64,000 nucleotides of DNA from Massilia soli (lineage in GTDB: Bacteria; Pseudomonadota; Gammaproteobacteria; Burkholderiales; Burkholderiaceae_D): NCBI RefSeq assembly GCF_016809835.1, contig NZ_JAFBIL020000008.1, positions 1-64,000 on the forward strand, given 5' to 3'. The translations under genes were made by a program, and so were the position numbers. The notes under the pieces were generated by a model. That model saw only the letters and a list, made by a program, of their open reading frames with translations. It searched no databases and had not been told where the DNA came from. Position 1 is the first letter of the stretch. Every line of letters begins with the position of its first letter. Of the stretch, positions 17,031-26,022 are shown piece by piece.

Positions 17031-17948
17031 CTACTTCTGGGCTTTCGCGATCTGCATGGCACTTGCGATCAATCCGCTCATATCCGAGAGGTTCGCCGGC
17101 ACGATGATCGAATTGTTGGTCTTGGCGAGGTTCTCGAAGGCGTGCACGTACTGCTCCGCCACCTTCAGGTTGACCGCCTCGGCACCGCCCGGTTCGCGGA
17201 TCGCCGCGCCGATCTGGCGCAGCGCGTCGGCATTAGCCTCAGCCAGCGCCACGATGGCCTTGGCCTGGCCTTCGGCGCGATTGATCGATGCCTGCTTCTC
17301 GCCCTCCGAGCGGGCGATTGCCGCCTGGCGTTCGCCGGTGGCGATATTGACCTGCTCCTGCTGGCGCCCTTCCGACGCAGCGATCAGCGCACGCTTGCCG
17401 CGCTCCGCCGTGATCTGCGCCTGCATCGCGTGCAGGATCTCCTGCGGCGGCGTCAGGTCCTTGATCTCGTAGCGCAGCACCTTCACGCCCCAGTTCGCGG
17501 CCGATTCATCGATCGCATTGACGATCGTGACGTTGATGTGGTCACGCTCTTCAAACGTCTTGTCCAGCTCCATCTTGCCGATGACCGAACGCAGCGTGGT
17601 CTGCGCCAGCTGGGTGATCGCCTGCAGATAGTTGGACGAGCCGTACGACGCGCGCATCGCATCGGTCACCTGGAAGTACAAGATGCCGTCGACGTGCAGT
17701 TGCGTGTTATCGCGCGTGATGCAGACCTGCGGCGGAACATCGAGCGGAATCTCCTTGAGCGAGTGCTTGTAGGCGATGCGGTCGATAAACGGGATCACGA
17801 TGTTCAAACCAGGTGACAGCGTCGCATGGTACTTGCCGAGTCGTTCGACCACCCATGCGTGCTGCTGCGGCACCACGTTGATCGTCTTAAAAACAAATAC
17901 CAGTGCGACGACGAACAGCACGGTCGCTACGCTTCCAAAGACTTCCAT
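17031..17948 (-). CDS. SPFH/Band 7 (stomatin-like) membrane protein
   Basis: This 305-residue protein has one N-terminal TM (SVATVLFVVALVFVFKTINV) then a Band 7 domain (PQQHAWVVERLGKYHATLSP; IPFIDRIAYKHSLKEIPLDV). A long Ala/Glu-rich coiled coil follows (about 190-255), then VPANLSDMSGLIASAMQIA. The layout matches E. coli QmcA (YbbK) and slipin-2/paraslipin proteins, which oligomerise in membrane microdomains and may partner FtsH-like proteases. The gene follows nfeD by 21 bp, the classic YbbJ-YbbK pairing. Confidence 0.93.
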   Translation of the reverse strand: MEVFGSVATVLFVVALVFVFKTINVVPQQHAWVVERLGKYHATLSPGLNIVIPFIDRIAYKHSLKEIPLDVPPQVCITRDNTQLHVDGILYFQVTDAMRASYGSSNYLQAITQLAQTTLRSVIGKMELDKTFEERDHINVTIVNAIDESAANWGVKVLRYEIKDLTPPQEILHAMQAQITAERGKRALIAASEGRQQEQVNIATGERQAAIARSEGEKQASINRAEGQAKAIVALAEANADALRQIGAAIREPGGAEAVNLKVAEQYVHAFENLAKTNNSIIVPANLSDMSGLIASAMQIAKAQK

Positions 17949-17969
17949 GGTGACCTCTTTCAGTGATGA

Positions 17970-18392
17970 TTATGAATTTGCGACGATGAGCCGGCTGCCC
18001 CGCACTTCGACGATCTTGAAATTGCCGGCTTCGGCGATCGCGCCCTGCCCCAGTTCGACATCCCACAGCGCCCCGCGATACATCACGCGGGCCCGGCCGC
18101 CCTGCCATTGGTCGACGTCGAGGCGTTGGCCAATATCGATGTTCACGTTATGGTCGCGCGCGGGATCGCGCTTGGCAGGACTGCCAAAGCGGCTGCGGTG
18201 CAGCACGGCGGTTGCGATCAGGCCGACGACCGCCGCGATGATGATCTGCATTGGCAGCGACACGCCGGCCAGCGCCGCCAGCGCGCCAAACGCCAGCCCA
18301 ACCGCGATCATCAGCAAATAGAAAGTACCGGTGAACATTTCAAACACCACCAATACACCGGCTATGATCAGCCACCACACCCAGTCAGTCAT
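17970..18392 (-). CDS. NfeD-family membrane protein
   Basis: This 140-residue short NfeD protein lacks the ClpP-like protease domain of long forms. TM segments are WVWWLIIAGVLVVFEMFTGT, FYLLMIAVGLAFGALAALAG and QIIIAAVVGLIATAVLH, followed by a C-terminal OB-fold (VDQWQGGRARVMYRGALWDV to VRGSRLIVAN). Such proteins pair with stomatin-like partners, as here, and are thought to shape their assembly. It is the first gene of a leftward operon. A terminator-like hairpin at 18431-18462 lies in its leader. Confidence 0.92.
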   Translation of the reverse strand: MTDWVWWLIIAGVLVVFEMFTGTFYLLMIAVGLAFGALAALAGVSLPMQIIIAAVVGLIATAVLHRSRFGSPAKRDPARDHNVNIDIGQRLDVDQWQGGRARVMYRGALWDVELGQGAIAEAGNFKIVEVRGSRLIVANS

Positions 18393-18430
18393 TACAGCCT
18401 CCCTCGATTTCGGCTATTTCAAAACACAAA

Positions 18431-18462
18431 AGCCCCCGAAACCAGTAAAGGCAACGAGGGCT
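18431..18462 (-). terminator. Leader hairpin/terminator-like structure upstream of nfeD
   Basis: Read leftward, AGCCCTCG and CGGGGGCT make an 8-bp stem with one mismatch and a 16-nt loop, followed by TTTTGTGTTTT. It lies just upstream of the nfeD start and downstream of a promoter-like TTATAC region, so it would sit at the 5' end of the transcript. It may attenuate the operon or block read-through from further right. Confidence 0.4.
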
Positions 18463-18616
18463 CATGAAGCGATGGTATAAGTTTTTTATAATATTGGATT
18501 CGCTGGATTGATGTCTGTAGTGTATCGAATTTCGGCGAAGAGTCAATATCCCGGCTTTTGACCAAGAGATTGTTCTAAAGTGGCGCCATTCAATGGATAA
18601 GTTAAAAGGAAACGGA

Positions 18617-19612
18617 ATGCGGAATCGGCTGCTCGTCCAGGCACTCTTTGTCATGGCATTTGGAACCGGCGCTATCCAGACTGCGGTTGCCCGCGGCGAC
18701 ATGCAAGATGGAGCGGTCCCCGGCACCCCTTTCGCCCGCAAGACGATCCAGGATGATTCCGGGCGCAGCATCACCTATTACATCAGCCGTCCGCGGGCAG
18801 GCACCGCGCCAATACTTCTGATGGTCCAGGGTTCCGGCTGCGCTCGCGTTCTCAACAAGCAAGCCGGGGCTGCCTACAGCACCATTTTCAACCTCGTCCC
18901 TTTTGCAAGCGACGGACGATTTACGGTTGTCGCCGTAGAAAAGCCATTCTCCGGGGAGGAAACCACAGATTCCTCTGGAACAGCCACCGCCTGCAGTCGC
19001 CAGTTCAATGAGGATTTCACCGCCGAGGGCTGGCTGAAGGCATTGCAGGCAGGCCTGGCGGATGCGCGCCGGTCGCCGTGGGCGGATCAGCAGCGCACGC
19101 TGGTGCTGGGCATGTCCGAAGGGGCTGTCATGGCCACGATGCTGGCCGCCAGCGATAAGCGCGTTACCGATGTGATTGCGATCAGCGGCTCGGGCACCAC
19201 CCAGCTGTATGACTTTTTCGCCCAGGCGTACCGCACCTGTTTCGATGTGTCGCGCTGCCTTGCGGCGCTGGAGAGCACGGCGCGCGACATCAGTGCGGAT
19301 CCGCACAGTTCAACCAGGTTCGCGTGGGGACATCCGCACAAGCGGTGGACGTCGTTCTTTCGCGTCGATCCTGGCGAGCAGCTGCTAAGGAGCAGGGCTC
19401 GGATCTATCTCGCGCTGGGCACGAGCGATAGCGCGGTACCGGCGCTGTCCCAAGAGGTCGCAGTCGCCAAACTGCTCGGCGCGGGCCGCGATCTAACGGT
19501 CAAGCGGGTAGCGGACGGGGACCACAGCTTGCGCCCGGGCGGCGCGAGCACCCTCGATACGCTCGATGCGGTTCAGCGTACAGCCCTGGACTGGTTCGTC
19601 CAAGCCAAATAA
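18617..19612 (+). CDS. Secreted alpha/beta-hydrolase
   Basis: This 331-residue serine hydrolase has an N-terminal signal peptide (MRNRLLVQALFVMAFGTGAI, cut near AVA-R). The nucleophile elbow is LGMSEGAV (GxSxG). A plausible acid is the Asp in LGTSDSAVP, and the base is His in VADGDHSLRPGG. An early GSGCARV segment may form the oxyanion hole. It lacks sequence details that would assign it as an esterase, thioesterase or peptidase. ATG 18617 was preferred over 18593 because AAAGGA lies 6 bp before it and the signal peptide starts there. It is monocistronic and convergent with ppsA. Confidence 0.82.
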   Translation: MRNRLLVQALFVMAFGTGAIQTAVARGDMQDGAVPGTPFARKTIQDDSGRSITYYISRPRAGTAPILLMVQGSGCARVLNKQAGAAYSTIFNLVPFASDGRFTVVAVEKPFSGEETTDSSGTATACSRQFNEDFTAEGWLKALQAGLADARRSPWADQQRTLVLGMSEGAVMATMLAASDKRVTDVIAISGSGTTQLYDFFAQAYRTCFDVSRCLAALESTARDISADPHSSTRFAWGHPHKRWTSFFRVDPGEQLLRSRARIYLALGTSDSAVPALSQEVAVAKLLGAGRDLTVKRVADGDHSLRPGGASTLDTLDAVQRTALDWFVQAK

Positions 19613-19614
19613 TT

Positions 19615-19648
19615 AAAAAGCCCCGCGACCGTTACCGGCAGCGGGGCT
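19615..19648 (-). terminator. Terminator of ppsA (possibly bidirectional)
   Basis: AGCCCCGC (19619-19626) pairs with GCGGGGCT (19641-19648), an 8-bp perfect stem. The A-run at 19615-19619 gives the U-tract for leftward transcription, so it ends ppsA. It also lies right after the stop of the rightward hydrolase gene. Confidence 0.85.
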
Positions 19649-19669
19649 CTTGGCAGACACGCGGAATGC

Positions 19670-22108
19670 TTACATCGCCGCGAGCTTCTGCCAGGTCTCC
19701 ACCACCGAGTCAGGATTGAGCGACATCGACTCGATCCCTTCGTCCATCAGCCATGCGGCGAAGTCCGGATGGTCCGATGGGCCCTGGCCGCAGATGCCGA
19801 TGTACTTGCCCTGCGCGCGGCAGGCCTTGATCGCCATCGACAGCATCGCCTTGACGGCCGGGTCGCGCTCGTCGAAGTCGGCTGCCAGCAACGCCATCCC
19901 CGAGTCGCGGTCCAGGCCCAGCGTCAACTGGGTCAGGTCGTTGGAACCGATCGAGAAGCCGTCGAAGTGCTTGAGGAATTCGTCAGCCAGGATGGCGTTC
20001 GACGGCACTTCGCACATCATGATCAGGCGCAGGCCGTTCTCGCCGCGCTTCAGGCCATTTTTGCCCAGCAGGTCGACAACCTTTTCTGCCTGGCCAACGG
20101 TACGCACGAACGGCACCATGATCTCGACGTTGGTCAGGCCCATGTCGTTACGCACGCGCTTCATCGCCGCGCATTCCATTTCGAATGCGCCGGCGAAGTC
20201 GGCGGCCAGGTAACGCGCCGCGCCGCGGAAGCCGAGCATCGGGTTTTCTTCGTCCGGCTCGTAGCGCGAACCGCCGATCAGCTTCTTGTACTCGTTCGAC
20301 TTGAAGTCGGACAGGCGTACGATGACCGGCTTCGGCCAGAACGCCGCCGCGATGGTGGCGATGCCTTCGGCCAGCTTGTCGACGTAGAACGCCTTTGGCG
20401 AAGCATGGCCGCGCGCGACCGACTCCACTGCCTTCTTCAGGTCCGCATCGATGTTCGGGTACTCGAGAATGGCCTTCGGGTGCACGCCGATGTTGTTGTT
20501 GATGATGAACTCAAGGCGCGCCAGGCCAACGCCCGCATTCGGCACCGACTGGAAGTCGAATGCCAGCTGCGGGTTGCCGACGTTGAGCATGATCTTGGTC
20601 TTCAGCGGTGGCAGCTCGCCGCGCGCCACTTCCGACACTTCGGTCTCCAGCAAGCCGTCGTAGACCCGGCCTTCGTCGCCCTCGGCGCACGATACCGTAA
20701 CAAACGTGCCGTCCTTGAGCAGTTCGGTCGCGTCGCCGCAGCCCACAACGGCAGGCACACCCAGTTCGCGCGCGATGATCGCCGCGTGGCAGGTACGGCC
20801 GCCGCGGTTCGTCACGATCGCCGATGCGCGCTTCATGACCGGCTCCCAGTTCGGATCGGTCATGTCGGCCACCAGCACGTCGCCCGGCTGGACGCGTTCC
20901 ATCTCCGACGGGTCGGTGATCACGCGCACTGGCCCGGCGCCGATCTTCTGGCCGATCGCGCGGCCGGAGGTCAGCACGGTGCCGGTGCCTTTGAGCTTGA
21001 AGCGCTGCTGCGCGTCGGTCGCCTTCTGCTGCGACTTGACCGTCTCCGGGCGCGCCTGCAGGATGTACAGCTTGCCGTCGCGGCCATCCTTGCCCCACTC
21101 GATGTCCATCGCGCGGCCGTAGTGGTTCTCGATGATGACGGCATACTTCGCCAGCTCGACGACTTCAGCGTCGTTCAGCGAATAGCGGTTGCGCATCTCG
21201 ATCGGCACGTCGACGGTTTTTACCGAACGGCCAGCCTTTGCTTCGTTGGTAAATTCCATCTTGATCAGCTTCGAGCCGATATTGCGGCGGATGACCGGCA
21301 GCTTGCCCAGTTCGAGCATTGGCTTGTGAACGTAGAATTCGTCCGGGTTGACCGCGCCCTGCACCACCGTCTCGCCCAGGCCATAGCTGGAGGTGACGAA
21401 TACCACGTCCTTGAAGCCGGACTCGGTATCGATGGTGAACATCACGCCGGCGGCGCCGAGGTCCGAGCGGACCATGCGCTGCACGCCAGCCGACAGCGCC
21501 ACTTCGGCGTGGGTGAAGCCCTTGTGCACGCGGTACGAGATCGCGCGGTCGTTGTACAGCGACGCGAACACGTGCTTCATCGCTTCGAGGATGTTGTCGA
21601 TGCCGACCACGTTCAGGAAGGTCTCCTGCTGGCCCGCGAACGATGCGTCCGGGAGGTCTTCCGCGGTCGCGGAGGAACGCACGGCGAACGACATCTCGGT
21701 GCTGGAATCGGCGACCAGGCGGTCGTAGAATTCCTGGATCTCTTTCATGAGGCGCGGCTGGAACGGCGTTTCGACGATCCACTTGCGGATCTCGGCGCCG
21801 GCCACGGCCAGCGAGCGCACGTCGTCGATGTCGAGGCCTTCAAGGCGGGTGGCGATGCGCTCGCCCAGCGATGCGCCGCCGTCGATGCTGTAATGGAGGA
21901 AGTCGCGGAACGCCTGCGCCGTGGTGGCAAAGCCGCCCGGCACCCGCACGCCGGCGTGCGCCAGCTGGCTGATCATCTCCCCGAGGGAAGCGTTCTTGCC
22001 GCCGACGGATTCGACATCCGTCATGCGCAATTCTTCAAATGAAGCGACATATACGCTTGAATCGGCCTGACCGGGCTCCTTCAATGCAGCGTTAGACAAG
22101 TTGGTCAT
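19670..22108 (-). CDS. ppsA: Phosphoenolpyruvate synthase
   Basis: This 812-residue enzyme makes PEP from pyruvate and ATP for gluconeogenesis. The N-terminal ATP-grasp domain shows [11 protein letters not shown] and the loop [20 protein letters not shown]. The swivelling phosphohistidine domain has [20 protein letters not shown]. The C-terminal PEP/pyruvate barrel shows [34 protein letters not shown] and [16 protein letters not shown]. Length matches the family (about 792). It is divergent from ppsR, whose product switches it off and on by phosphorylating and dephosphorylating the conserved Thr next to the catalytic His (the T in RTCHA). Confidence 0.98.
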   Translation of the reverse strand: MTNLSNAALKEPGQADSSVYVASFEELRMTDVESVGGKNASLGEMISQLAHAGVRVPGGFATTAQAFRDFLHYSIDGGASLGERIATRLEGLDIDDVRSLAVAGAEIRKWIVETPFQPRLMKEIQEFYDRLVADSSTEMSFAVRSSATAEDLPDASFAGQQETFLNVVGIDNILEAMKHVFASLYNDRAISYRVHKGFTHAEVALSAGVQRMVRSDLGAAGVMFTIDTESGFKDVVFVTSSYGLGETVVQGAVNPDEFYVHKPMLELGKLPVIRRNIGSKLIKMEFTNEAKAGRSVKTVDVPIEMRNRYSLNDAEVVELAKYAVIIENHYGRAMDIEWGKDGRDGKLYILQARPETVKSQQKATDAQQRFKLKGTGTVLTSGRAIGQKIGAGPVRVITDPSEMERVQPGDVLVADMTDPNWEPVMKRASAIVTNRGGRTCHAAIIARELGVPAVVGCGDATELLKDGTFVTVSCAEGDEGRVYDGLLETEVSEVARGELPPLKTKIMLNVGNPQLAFDFQSVPNAGVGLARLEFIINNNIGVHPKAILEYPNIDADLKKAVESVARGHASPKAFYVDKLAEGIATIAAAFWPKPVIVRLSDFKSNEYKKLIGGSRYEPDEENPMLGFRGAARYLAADFAGAFEMECAAMKRVRNDMGLTNVEIMVPFVRTVGQAEKVVDLLGKNGLKRGENGLRLIMMCEVPSNAILADEFLKHFDGFSIGSNDLTQLTLGLDRDSGMALLAADFDERDPAVKAMLSMAIKACRAQGKYIGICGQGPSDHPDFAAWLMDEGIESMSLNPDSVVETWQKLAAM

Positions 22109-22300
22109 GGTAAATACCCTTACTGATGATAGAAATCTTCGCGTAAAGCAGTGCTACCCAACTCCGGGCCGCCCGGTATTCTTGTTATTCTTGGCGTCGT
22201 GCAGCACAATTGAATCCGTTGCAAAGCATTTTACAGCCTGTGCGGGTAATTTACAGCGCACAACCTTGAAACATTGGCAGCATCGGATGCAGATCACACA

Positions 22301-23149
22301 ATGACCACAGAAACCCGCCCCCCTCTGCCGACGTCGGCGCGCACCGTCTTTTTCGTCTCGGACGGCACCGGCATCACGGCCGAAACCTTCGGGCACGCCG
22401 TATTGACGCAGTTCGAAATGAAGTTCCGCCAGGTCCGCCTGCCGTTCATCGACACCCTGGACAAGGCCTACGACGCCAAGCGCAAGATCAACGAAGCGGT
22501 CAATCTTGATGGTCAGCGCCCGATCGTCTTTTCGACCCTGGTCAAGCACGACCTGTCGCAGGTGATCCGCCAGGCCGACGGCATGCATATGGACCTGATC
22601 CAGACCTTCGTGGCGCCGCTGGAGCAGGAGCTCGGGCTCAAGTCGACCCACACGGTCGGCCGCTCGCACAACATCGTCGACAGCGAGGAATACAAGAACC
22701 GCATCGAGGCGATCAACTTCTCGCTCGCGCACGATGACGGGCAGTCGCACAAGAACCTGTCGGACGCCGATGTGATTCTGGTCGGCGTGTCACGCTCGGG
22801 CAAGACGCCGACCAGCCTGTACCTGGCGATGCAGTACGGGATCAAGGCGGCCAACTACCCGCTGATCCCGGACGACTTCGAGCGCGGCAAGCTGCCGTCG
22901 TCGCTGCCGCCCTTCAGGCACAAGATTTTCGGGTTGAGCATCACGCCGGAGCGTTTGTCGGAGATCCGGCACGAGCGCCGCGCGGGCAGCAAGTACGCGT
23001 CGATTGAAAACTGCCGCTACGAGGTGAACGAAGCGGAGCTGATGATGAAACGCGAAGGAATCAGGTGGCTGTCGTCGACCACCAAGTCGATCGAGGAGAT
23101 CGCTACGACGATCCTGCAGGAGATCAAGCCGGATCGCCGCGACTACTGA
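22301..23149 (+). CDS. ppsR: PEP synthase regulatory protein (kinase/pyrophosphorylase)
   Basis: This 282-residue DUF299 bifunctional enzyme uses ADP to phosphorylate PEP synthase and phosphate to reactivate it. Motifs include [20 protein letters not shown] at the N-terminus and the P-loop-like [20 protein letters not shown]. The C-terminal block is [20 protein letters not shown] and [20 protein letters not shown] 22301 was chosen; the longer frame uses a TTG and adds nine residues. It is divergent from its target gene ppsA. Its last 160 bp have been copied twice downstream as part of the 372-bp array. Confidence 0.96.
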   Translation: MTTETRPPLPTSARTVFFVSDGTGITAETFGHAVLTQFEMKFRQVRLPFIDTLDKAYDAKRKINEAVNLDGQRPIVFSTLVKHDLSQVIRQADGMHMDLIQTFVAPLEQELGLKSTHTVGRSHNIVDSEEYKNRIEAINFSLAHDDGQSHKNLSDADVILVGVSRSGKTPTSLYLAMQYGIKAANYPLIPDDFERGKLPSSLPPFRHKIFGLSITPERLSEIRHERRAGSKYASIENCRYEVNEAELMMKREGIRWLSSTTKSIEEIATTILQEIKPDRRDY

Positions 23150-23360
23150 CGCTCCGTCGTTCCCGCGAAGGCGGGAACCCCTACTTCGCCGAATACTCGC
23201 ATGCTGCATGGGCTCCCGTTTTCAGGGGAGCGACGCGTCAGAAGAAATGCCGCCAATCCTCCAGCCAGCCCGAGGCGCCGTCGACAAAGCTGCGGTCGAT
23301 CTTCAGCTCGGAGAACGGCACTCGCCAGTCCGAAGCCCATCATCCGCAAGCGCACCAGCC

Positions 23361-23521
23361 GCAAGTACGCGTCGATTGAGAACTGCCACTATGAGGTTAA
23401 CGAAGCGGAGCTGATGATGAAACGCGAGGGAATCAGGTGGCTGTCGTCGACCACCAAGTCGGTCTAGGAGGTCGCGACGACGATCCTGCAGGAGATCAAG
23501 CCGGATCGCCGCGACTACTGA
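23361..23521 (+). pseudogene. Truncated ppsR 3' copy (second repeat)
   Basis: This segment encodes [20 protein letters not shown] onward, near-identical to the ppsR C-terminus, but ends early at TAG where the native gene reads GAG. It has no start, SD or N-terminal domain, so it is a non-functional duplicate of the gene end. Confidence 0.85.
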
Positions 23522-23732
23522 CGCTCCGTCGTTCCCGCGAAGGCGGGAACCCCTACTTCGCCGAATACTCGCATGCTGCATGGGCTCCCGTTTTCACGGG
23601 AGCGACGCGTTAGAAGAAATGCCGCCAATCCTCTAGCCAGCCCGAGGCGCCGTCGACAAAGCTGCGGTCGATCTTCAGCTCGGAGAACGGCACTCGCCAG
23701 CCCGAAGCCCATCATCCGCAAGCGCACCAGCC

Positions 23733-23893
23733 GCAAGTACGCGTCGATTGAGAACTGCCGCTATGAGGTGAACGAAGTGTGGCTGATGATGAAACGCGAA
23801 GGAATCAGGTGGCTGTCGTCGACCACCAAGTCGATCGAGGAGATCGCTACGACGATCCTGCAGGAAATCAAGCCGGATCGCCGCGACTACTGA
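23733..23893 (+). pseudogene. Truncated ppsR 3' copy (third repeat)
   Basis: This is a second fragment of the ppsR 3' end, retaining the frame through the native stop (ending [10 protein letters not shown]), with a few substitutions (VNEVWLMMK for VNEAELMMK). It has no 5' part and no promoter, so it is taken as a duplicate fragment. Confidence 0.85.
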
Positions 23894-23981
23894 CGCTCCG
23901 TCGTTCCCGCGAAGGCGGGAACCCCTACTTCGCCCAATACTCGCATGCGGCATGGGCTCCCGTTTTCACGGGAGTGACGCG

Positions 23982-25178
23982 TCAGAAGAAATGCCGCCAA
24001 TCCTCCAGCCAGCCCGGGAAGGCGTCCGCCTTCATCGGCTTGGCGATGTGATACCCCTGCGCGTAGGTGCACCCCAGCCCCTGCAAAAAGTCCCAATCCT
24101 GCTTGGTCTCGACGCCGACGGCCACCGACATCCGGTCCAGGCTGCGCGCCAGCCCGAGGCATGAACTCAGCACCGTCCCCAGCGCCCGCTTTTTCGAGGC
24201 GCCGTCGACAAAGCTGCGGTCGATCTTCAGCTCGGAGAACGGCACTCGCGCCAACAGCTGCAAATTCGACCTGCCGGTGCCGTAATCGTCAATCGCCAGT
24301 CCGAAGCCCATCATCCGCAAGCGCACCAGCCGCTCCAGGAAGGTTGGGTCAGTGGTCAGCACCGACGACTCGGGCATCTCGAAGGTTATATAGTCCGGCA
24401 GCACGCGGTGGCGCTGGATGCACGCGGTGATCTGCTGGATGAATCCTGCATGCGCCAGCGTCTCGTAAGCGAGGTTGATCGAAATCGGAATCGGCGTGCC
24501 CTTGTCCTGAAACTCGCGGCAGCGTTCGACCGACTTTTCGATCATGGTCCAGTCGAGGAAGTCGATGCGGTTGTGCTGCTCGAGCGCGTCGATGAACGCC
24601 AGCGGCCCCAGTACGCCGTGCTCCGGATGCTCCCAGCGCGCGAACGCTTCCAGGCCCTTGACCTGGCCGGTGGCCAGCTCGATCTTCGGCTGGAAAAACG
24701 GCTCGAACTGGCGCGCCTGCAAGCCAATACCGATATCGGAGAAGGAGAAGGTCGGACCGCGCGGACGCTCGCTGCGCTGCTTGGGCGGCACGTAATTTTC
24801 GATCAGCGCCTGCAAGCGAGCGACAGTCACCGGCTTGGCAATGGTTCCCAGCAGGTCAAGCCCGTACGCCTGCGCCATCGTCTCGACCGAGAACAGCAGG
24901 TTCGTTGGCTGCGCGCCGACCACAATCACACGGGTGCGGCAGTTCATTCCCGCCAGCGTGCGGATCAGTTCCAGCCCGTCCATGCCCGGCAGCGACAGGT
25001 CGACGACGGCGATATCCACCGCCGGCGCGAACGATTCATTCAAAAACCGCAGGGTTGAATGTCCGTCGGGAACCTCGGAAACCTGGCTTGCGCCCAGCTT
25101 GCCGAGCATGTCCACGACCGCGAGACGCTGGGCCTGATCCGCCTCGGCTACCAAAAAATGCAAATGGGCGATGTCCAC
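23982..25178 (-). CDS. Response regulator with receiver and EAL domains
   Basis: This 398-residue cytoplasmic protein has an N-terminal receiver (about 1-125): acidic residues near 12-14, phospho-acceptor Asp60 in VVDLSLPGMDG, and Lys in GTIAKPVTV. The C-terminal EAL c-di-GMP phosphodiesterase domain (about 150-395) shows GLEAFARWEHP (EAF in place of EAL), Asn in SINLAYETL, FEMPES, the metal-binding pair IDDYGTGRSN, Lys in LKIDRSFV, Glu in VGVETKQDW and AQGYHIAKPM. The residues needed for catalysis seem present, so it is probably active. No cognate kinase is adjacent. Its 3' end is the source of the EAL part of the 372-bp array. Confidence 0.92.
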   Translation of the reverse strand: MDIAHLHFLVAEADQAQRLAVVDMLGKLGASQVSEVPDGHSTLRFLNESFAPAVDIAVVDLSLPGMDGLELIRTLAGMNCRTRVIVVGAQPTNLLFSVETMAQAYGLDLLGTIAKPVTVARLQALIENYVPPKQRSERPRGPTFSFSDIGIGLQARQFEPFFQPKIELATGQVKGLEAFARWEHPEHGVLGPLAFIDALEQHNRIDFLDWTMIEKSVERCREFQDKGTPIPISINLAYETLAHAGFIQQITACIQRHRVLPDYITFEMPESSVLTTDPTFLERLVRLRMMGFGLAIDDYGTGRSNLQLLARVPFSELKIDRSFVDGASKKRALGTVLSSCLGLARSLDRMSVAVGVETKQDWDFLQGLGCTYAQGYHIAKPMKADAFPGWLEDWRHFF

Positions 25179-25233
25179 TCTTTACTCCACTGTTGCTCTA
25201 TCCCAAGAGGTTACCCTCAGATCAGGCCGTCGT

Positions 25234-26019
25234 CTATGCCTGAATCTGCCTGACCTGCTCAAAGAAGCAAACTGCTGCGCAAGCCGCAACATTTAGCGAT
25301 TCAATCTGGCCCAAATGCGGGATAACGACCTGCTGGGTGGCCATCGACAGCAGGTCGTCGGCGACGCCCTGCCCTTCGTGCCCGAAAATCCAGGCCACCG
25401 GCTGGCGCAAGTCGGCGTCGTAGACGCGCGTGGTGGCATAGCCGCTGGTAGCCAGAACGGCAATTGTCGATGGCGCGATCAAGGACGCGAGATCGACGTT
25501 TTCATGGATATCCACCACGAAGTGCGCGCCCATCGCCGCGCGCAGCACCTTGGGCGACCAGCAGAACGCGGTGCCGCTGCTGCAGAACACCTGCTTGATG
25601 CCGGCGGCGGCCGCGCTGCGCAGGATCGAGCCGACATTGCCCGGGTCCTGCACGTTGTCGAGCAAGACCGCATTGACGGTCAGGCTGGCCGGCATCTCGC
25701 TGGCCGGTGTCTCGATCAGGAACATCAGGCCGACGCCATGCTCGACCTGGCTGACGGCGTTGTACAGCGCGTCCGGCAGCGCGGTGACGTGCGCATGCTG
25801 GGTCTCGCAGCGCATGACGATGTCGGCTACCTCGGGGTTGGCCAGCGCGCTTTCGCTGACGATGCATTGCAGCGGCGCGCCGCGCATGTCGAGCCAGGCC
25901 TGGCTCAGGTGGACGCCGTCGAGCAGCGTGCGGCCGGCCTTGCGGCGCGCCTGCGAGCTCGTGGCCAGGTGCTTGAGTTCCTTGTACAGCGGGTTCTCGC
26001 GCGACGTAATGGTTTTCAT
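25234..26019 (-). CDS. TrmH/SpoU-family RNA methyltransferase
   Basis: This 261-residue SPOUT enzyme transfers a methyl group to a ribose 2'-OH of RNA. The N-terminal substrate-binding part (ITSRENPLYKELKHLATSSQ; KAGRTLLDGVHLSQAW) is followed by knot motifs 1-3: LLDNVQDPGNVGSILRSAAA, IFGHEGQGVADDL and VIPHLGQIESLNVAACAAVC. Whether it targets 23S rRNA or tRNA cannot be decided. It is 3 bp downstream of rnhB, so it is likely the last gene of the long envelope cluster. Confidence 0.9.
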   Translation of the reverse strand: MKTITSRENPLYKELKHLATSSQARRKAGRTLLDGVHLSQAWLDMRGAPLQCIVSESALANPEVADIVMRCETQHAHVTALPDALYNAVSQVEHGVGLMFLIETPASEMPASLTVNAVLLDNVQDPGNVGSILRSAAAAGIKQVFCSSGTAFCWSPKVLRAAMGAHFVVDIHENVDLASLIAPSTIAVLATSGYATTRVYDADLRQPVAWIFGHEGQGVADDLLSMATQQVVIPHLGQIESLNVAACAAVCFFEQVRQIQA

Positions 26020-26022
26020 GCG

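Larger units (their letters stand above)
22989..23981. repeat. 372-bp tandem array of fused ppsR tail, REP pair and EAL-gene tail
   Basis: Three ppsR tails start at 22989, 23361 and 23733, and their stop codons lie at 23147 (native gene) and at 23891 in the third copy, so the offset is exactly 372 bp each time. Each is followed by a REP-like palindrome pair, then by EAL-gene tail sequence whose stop complement lies at 23238, 23610 and 23982 (the last is the native gene). The copied EAL part joins three native pieces (about 23982-24016, 24198-24250, 24297-24332) with the intervening DNA missing. The second ppsR tail has a premature stop (TCGGTCTAG); the third keeps the frame. No gene is complete within 23150-23981. 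Confidence 0.92.

Noticed and set aside
19769-22042. 757-codon plus-strand frame
   Set aside because: Antisense shadow of ppsA with no recognisable domain.
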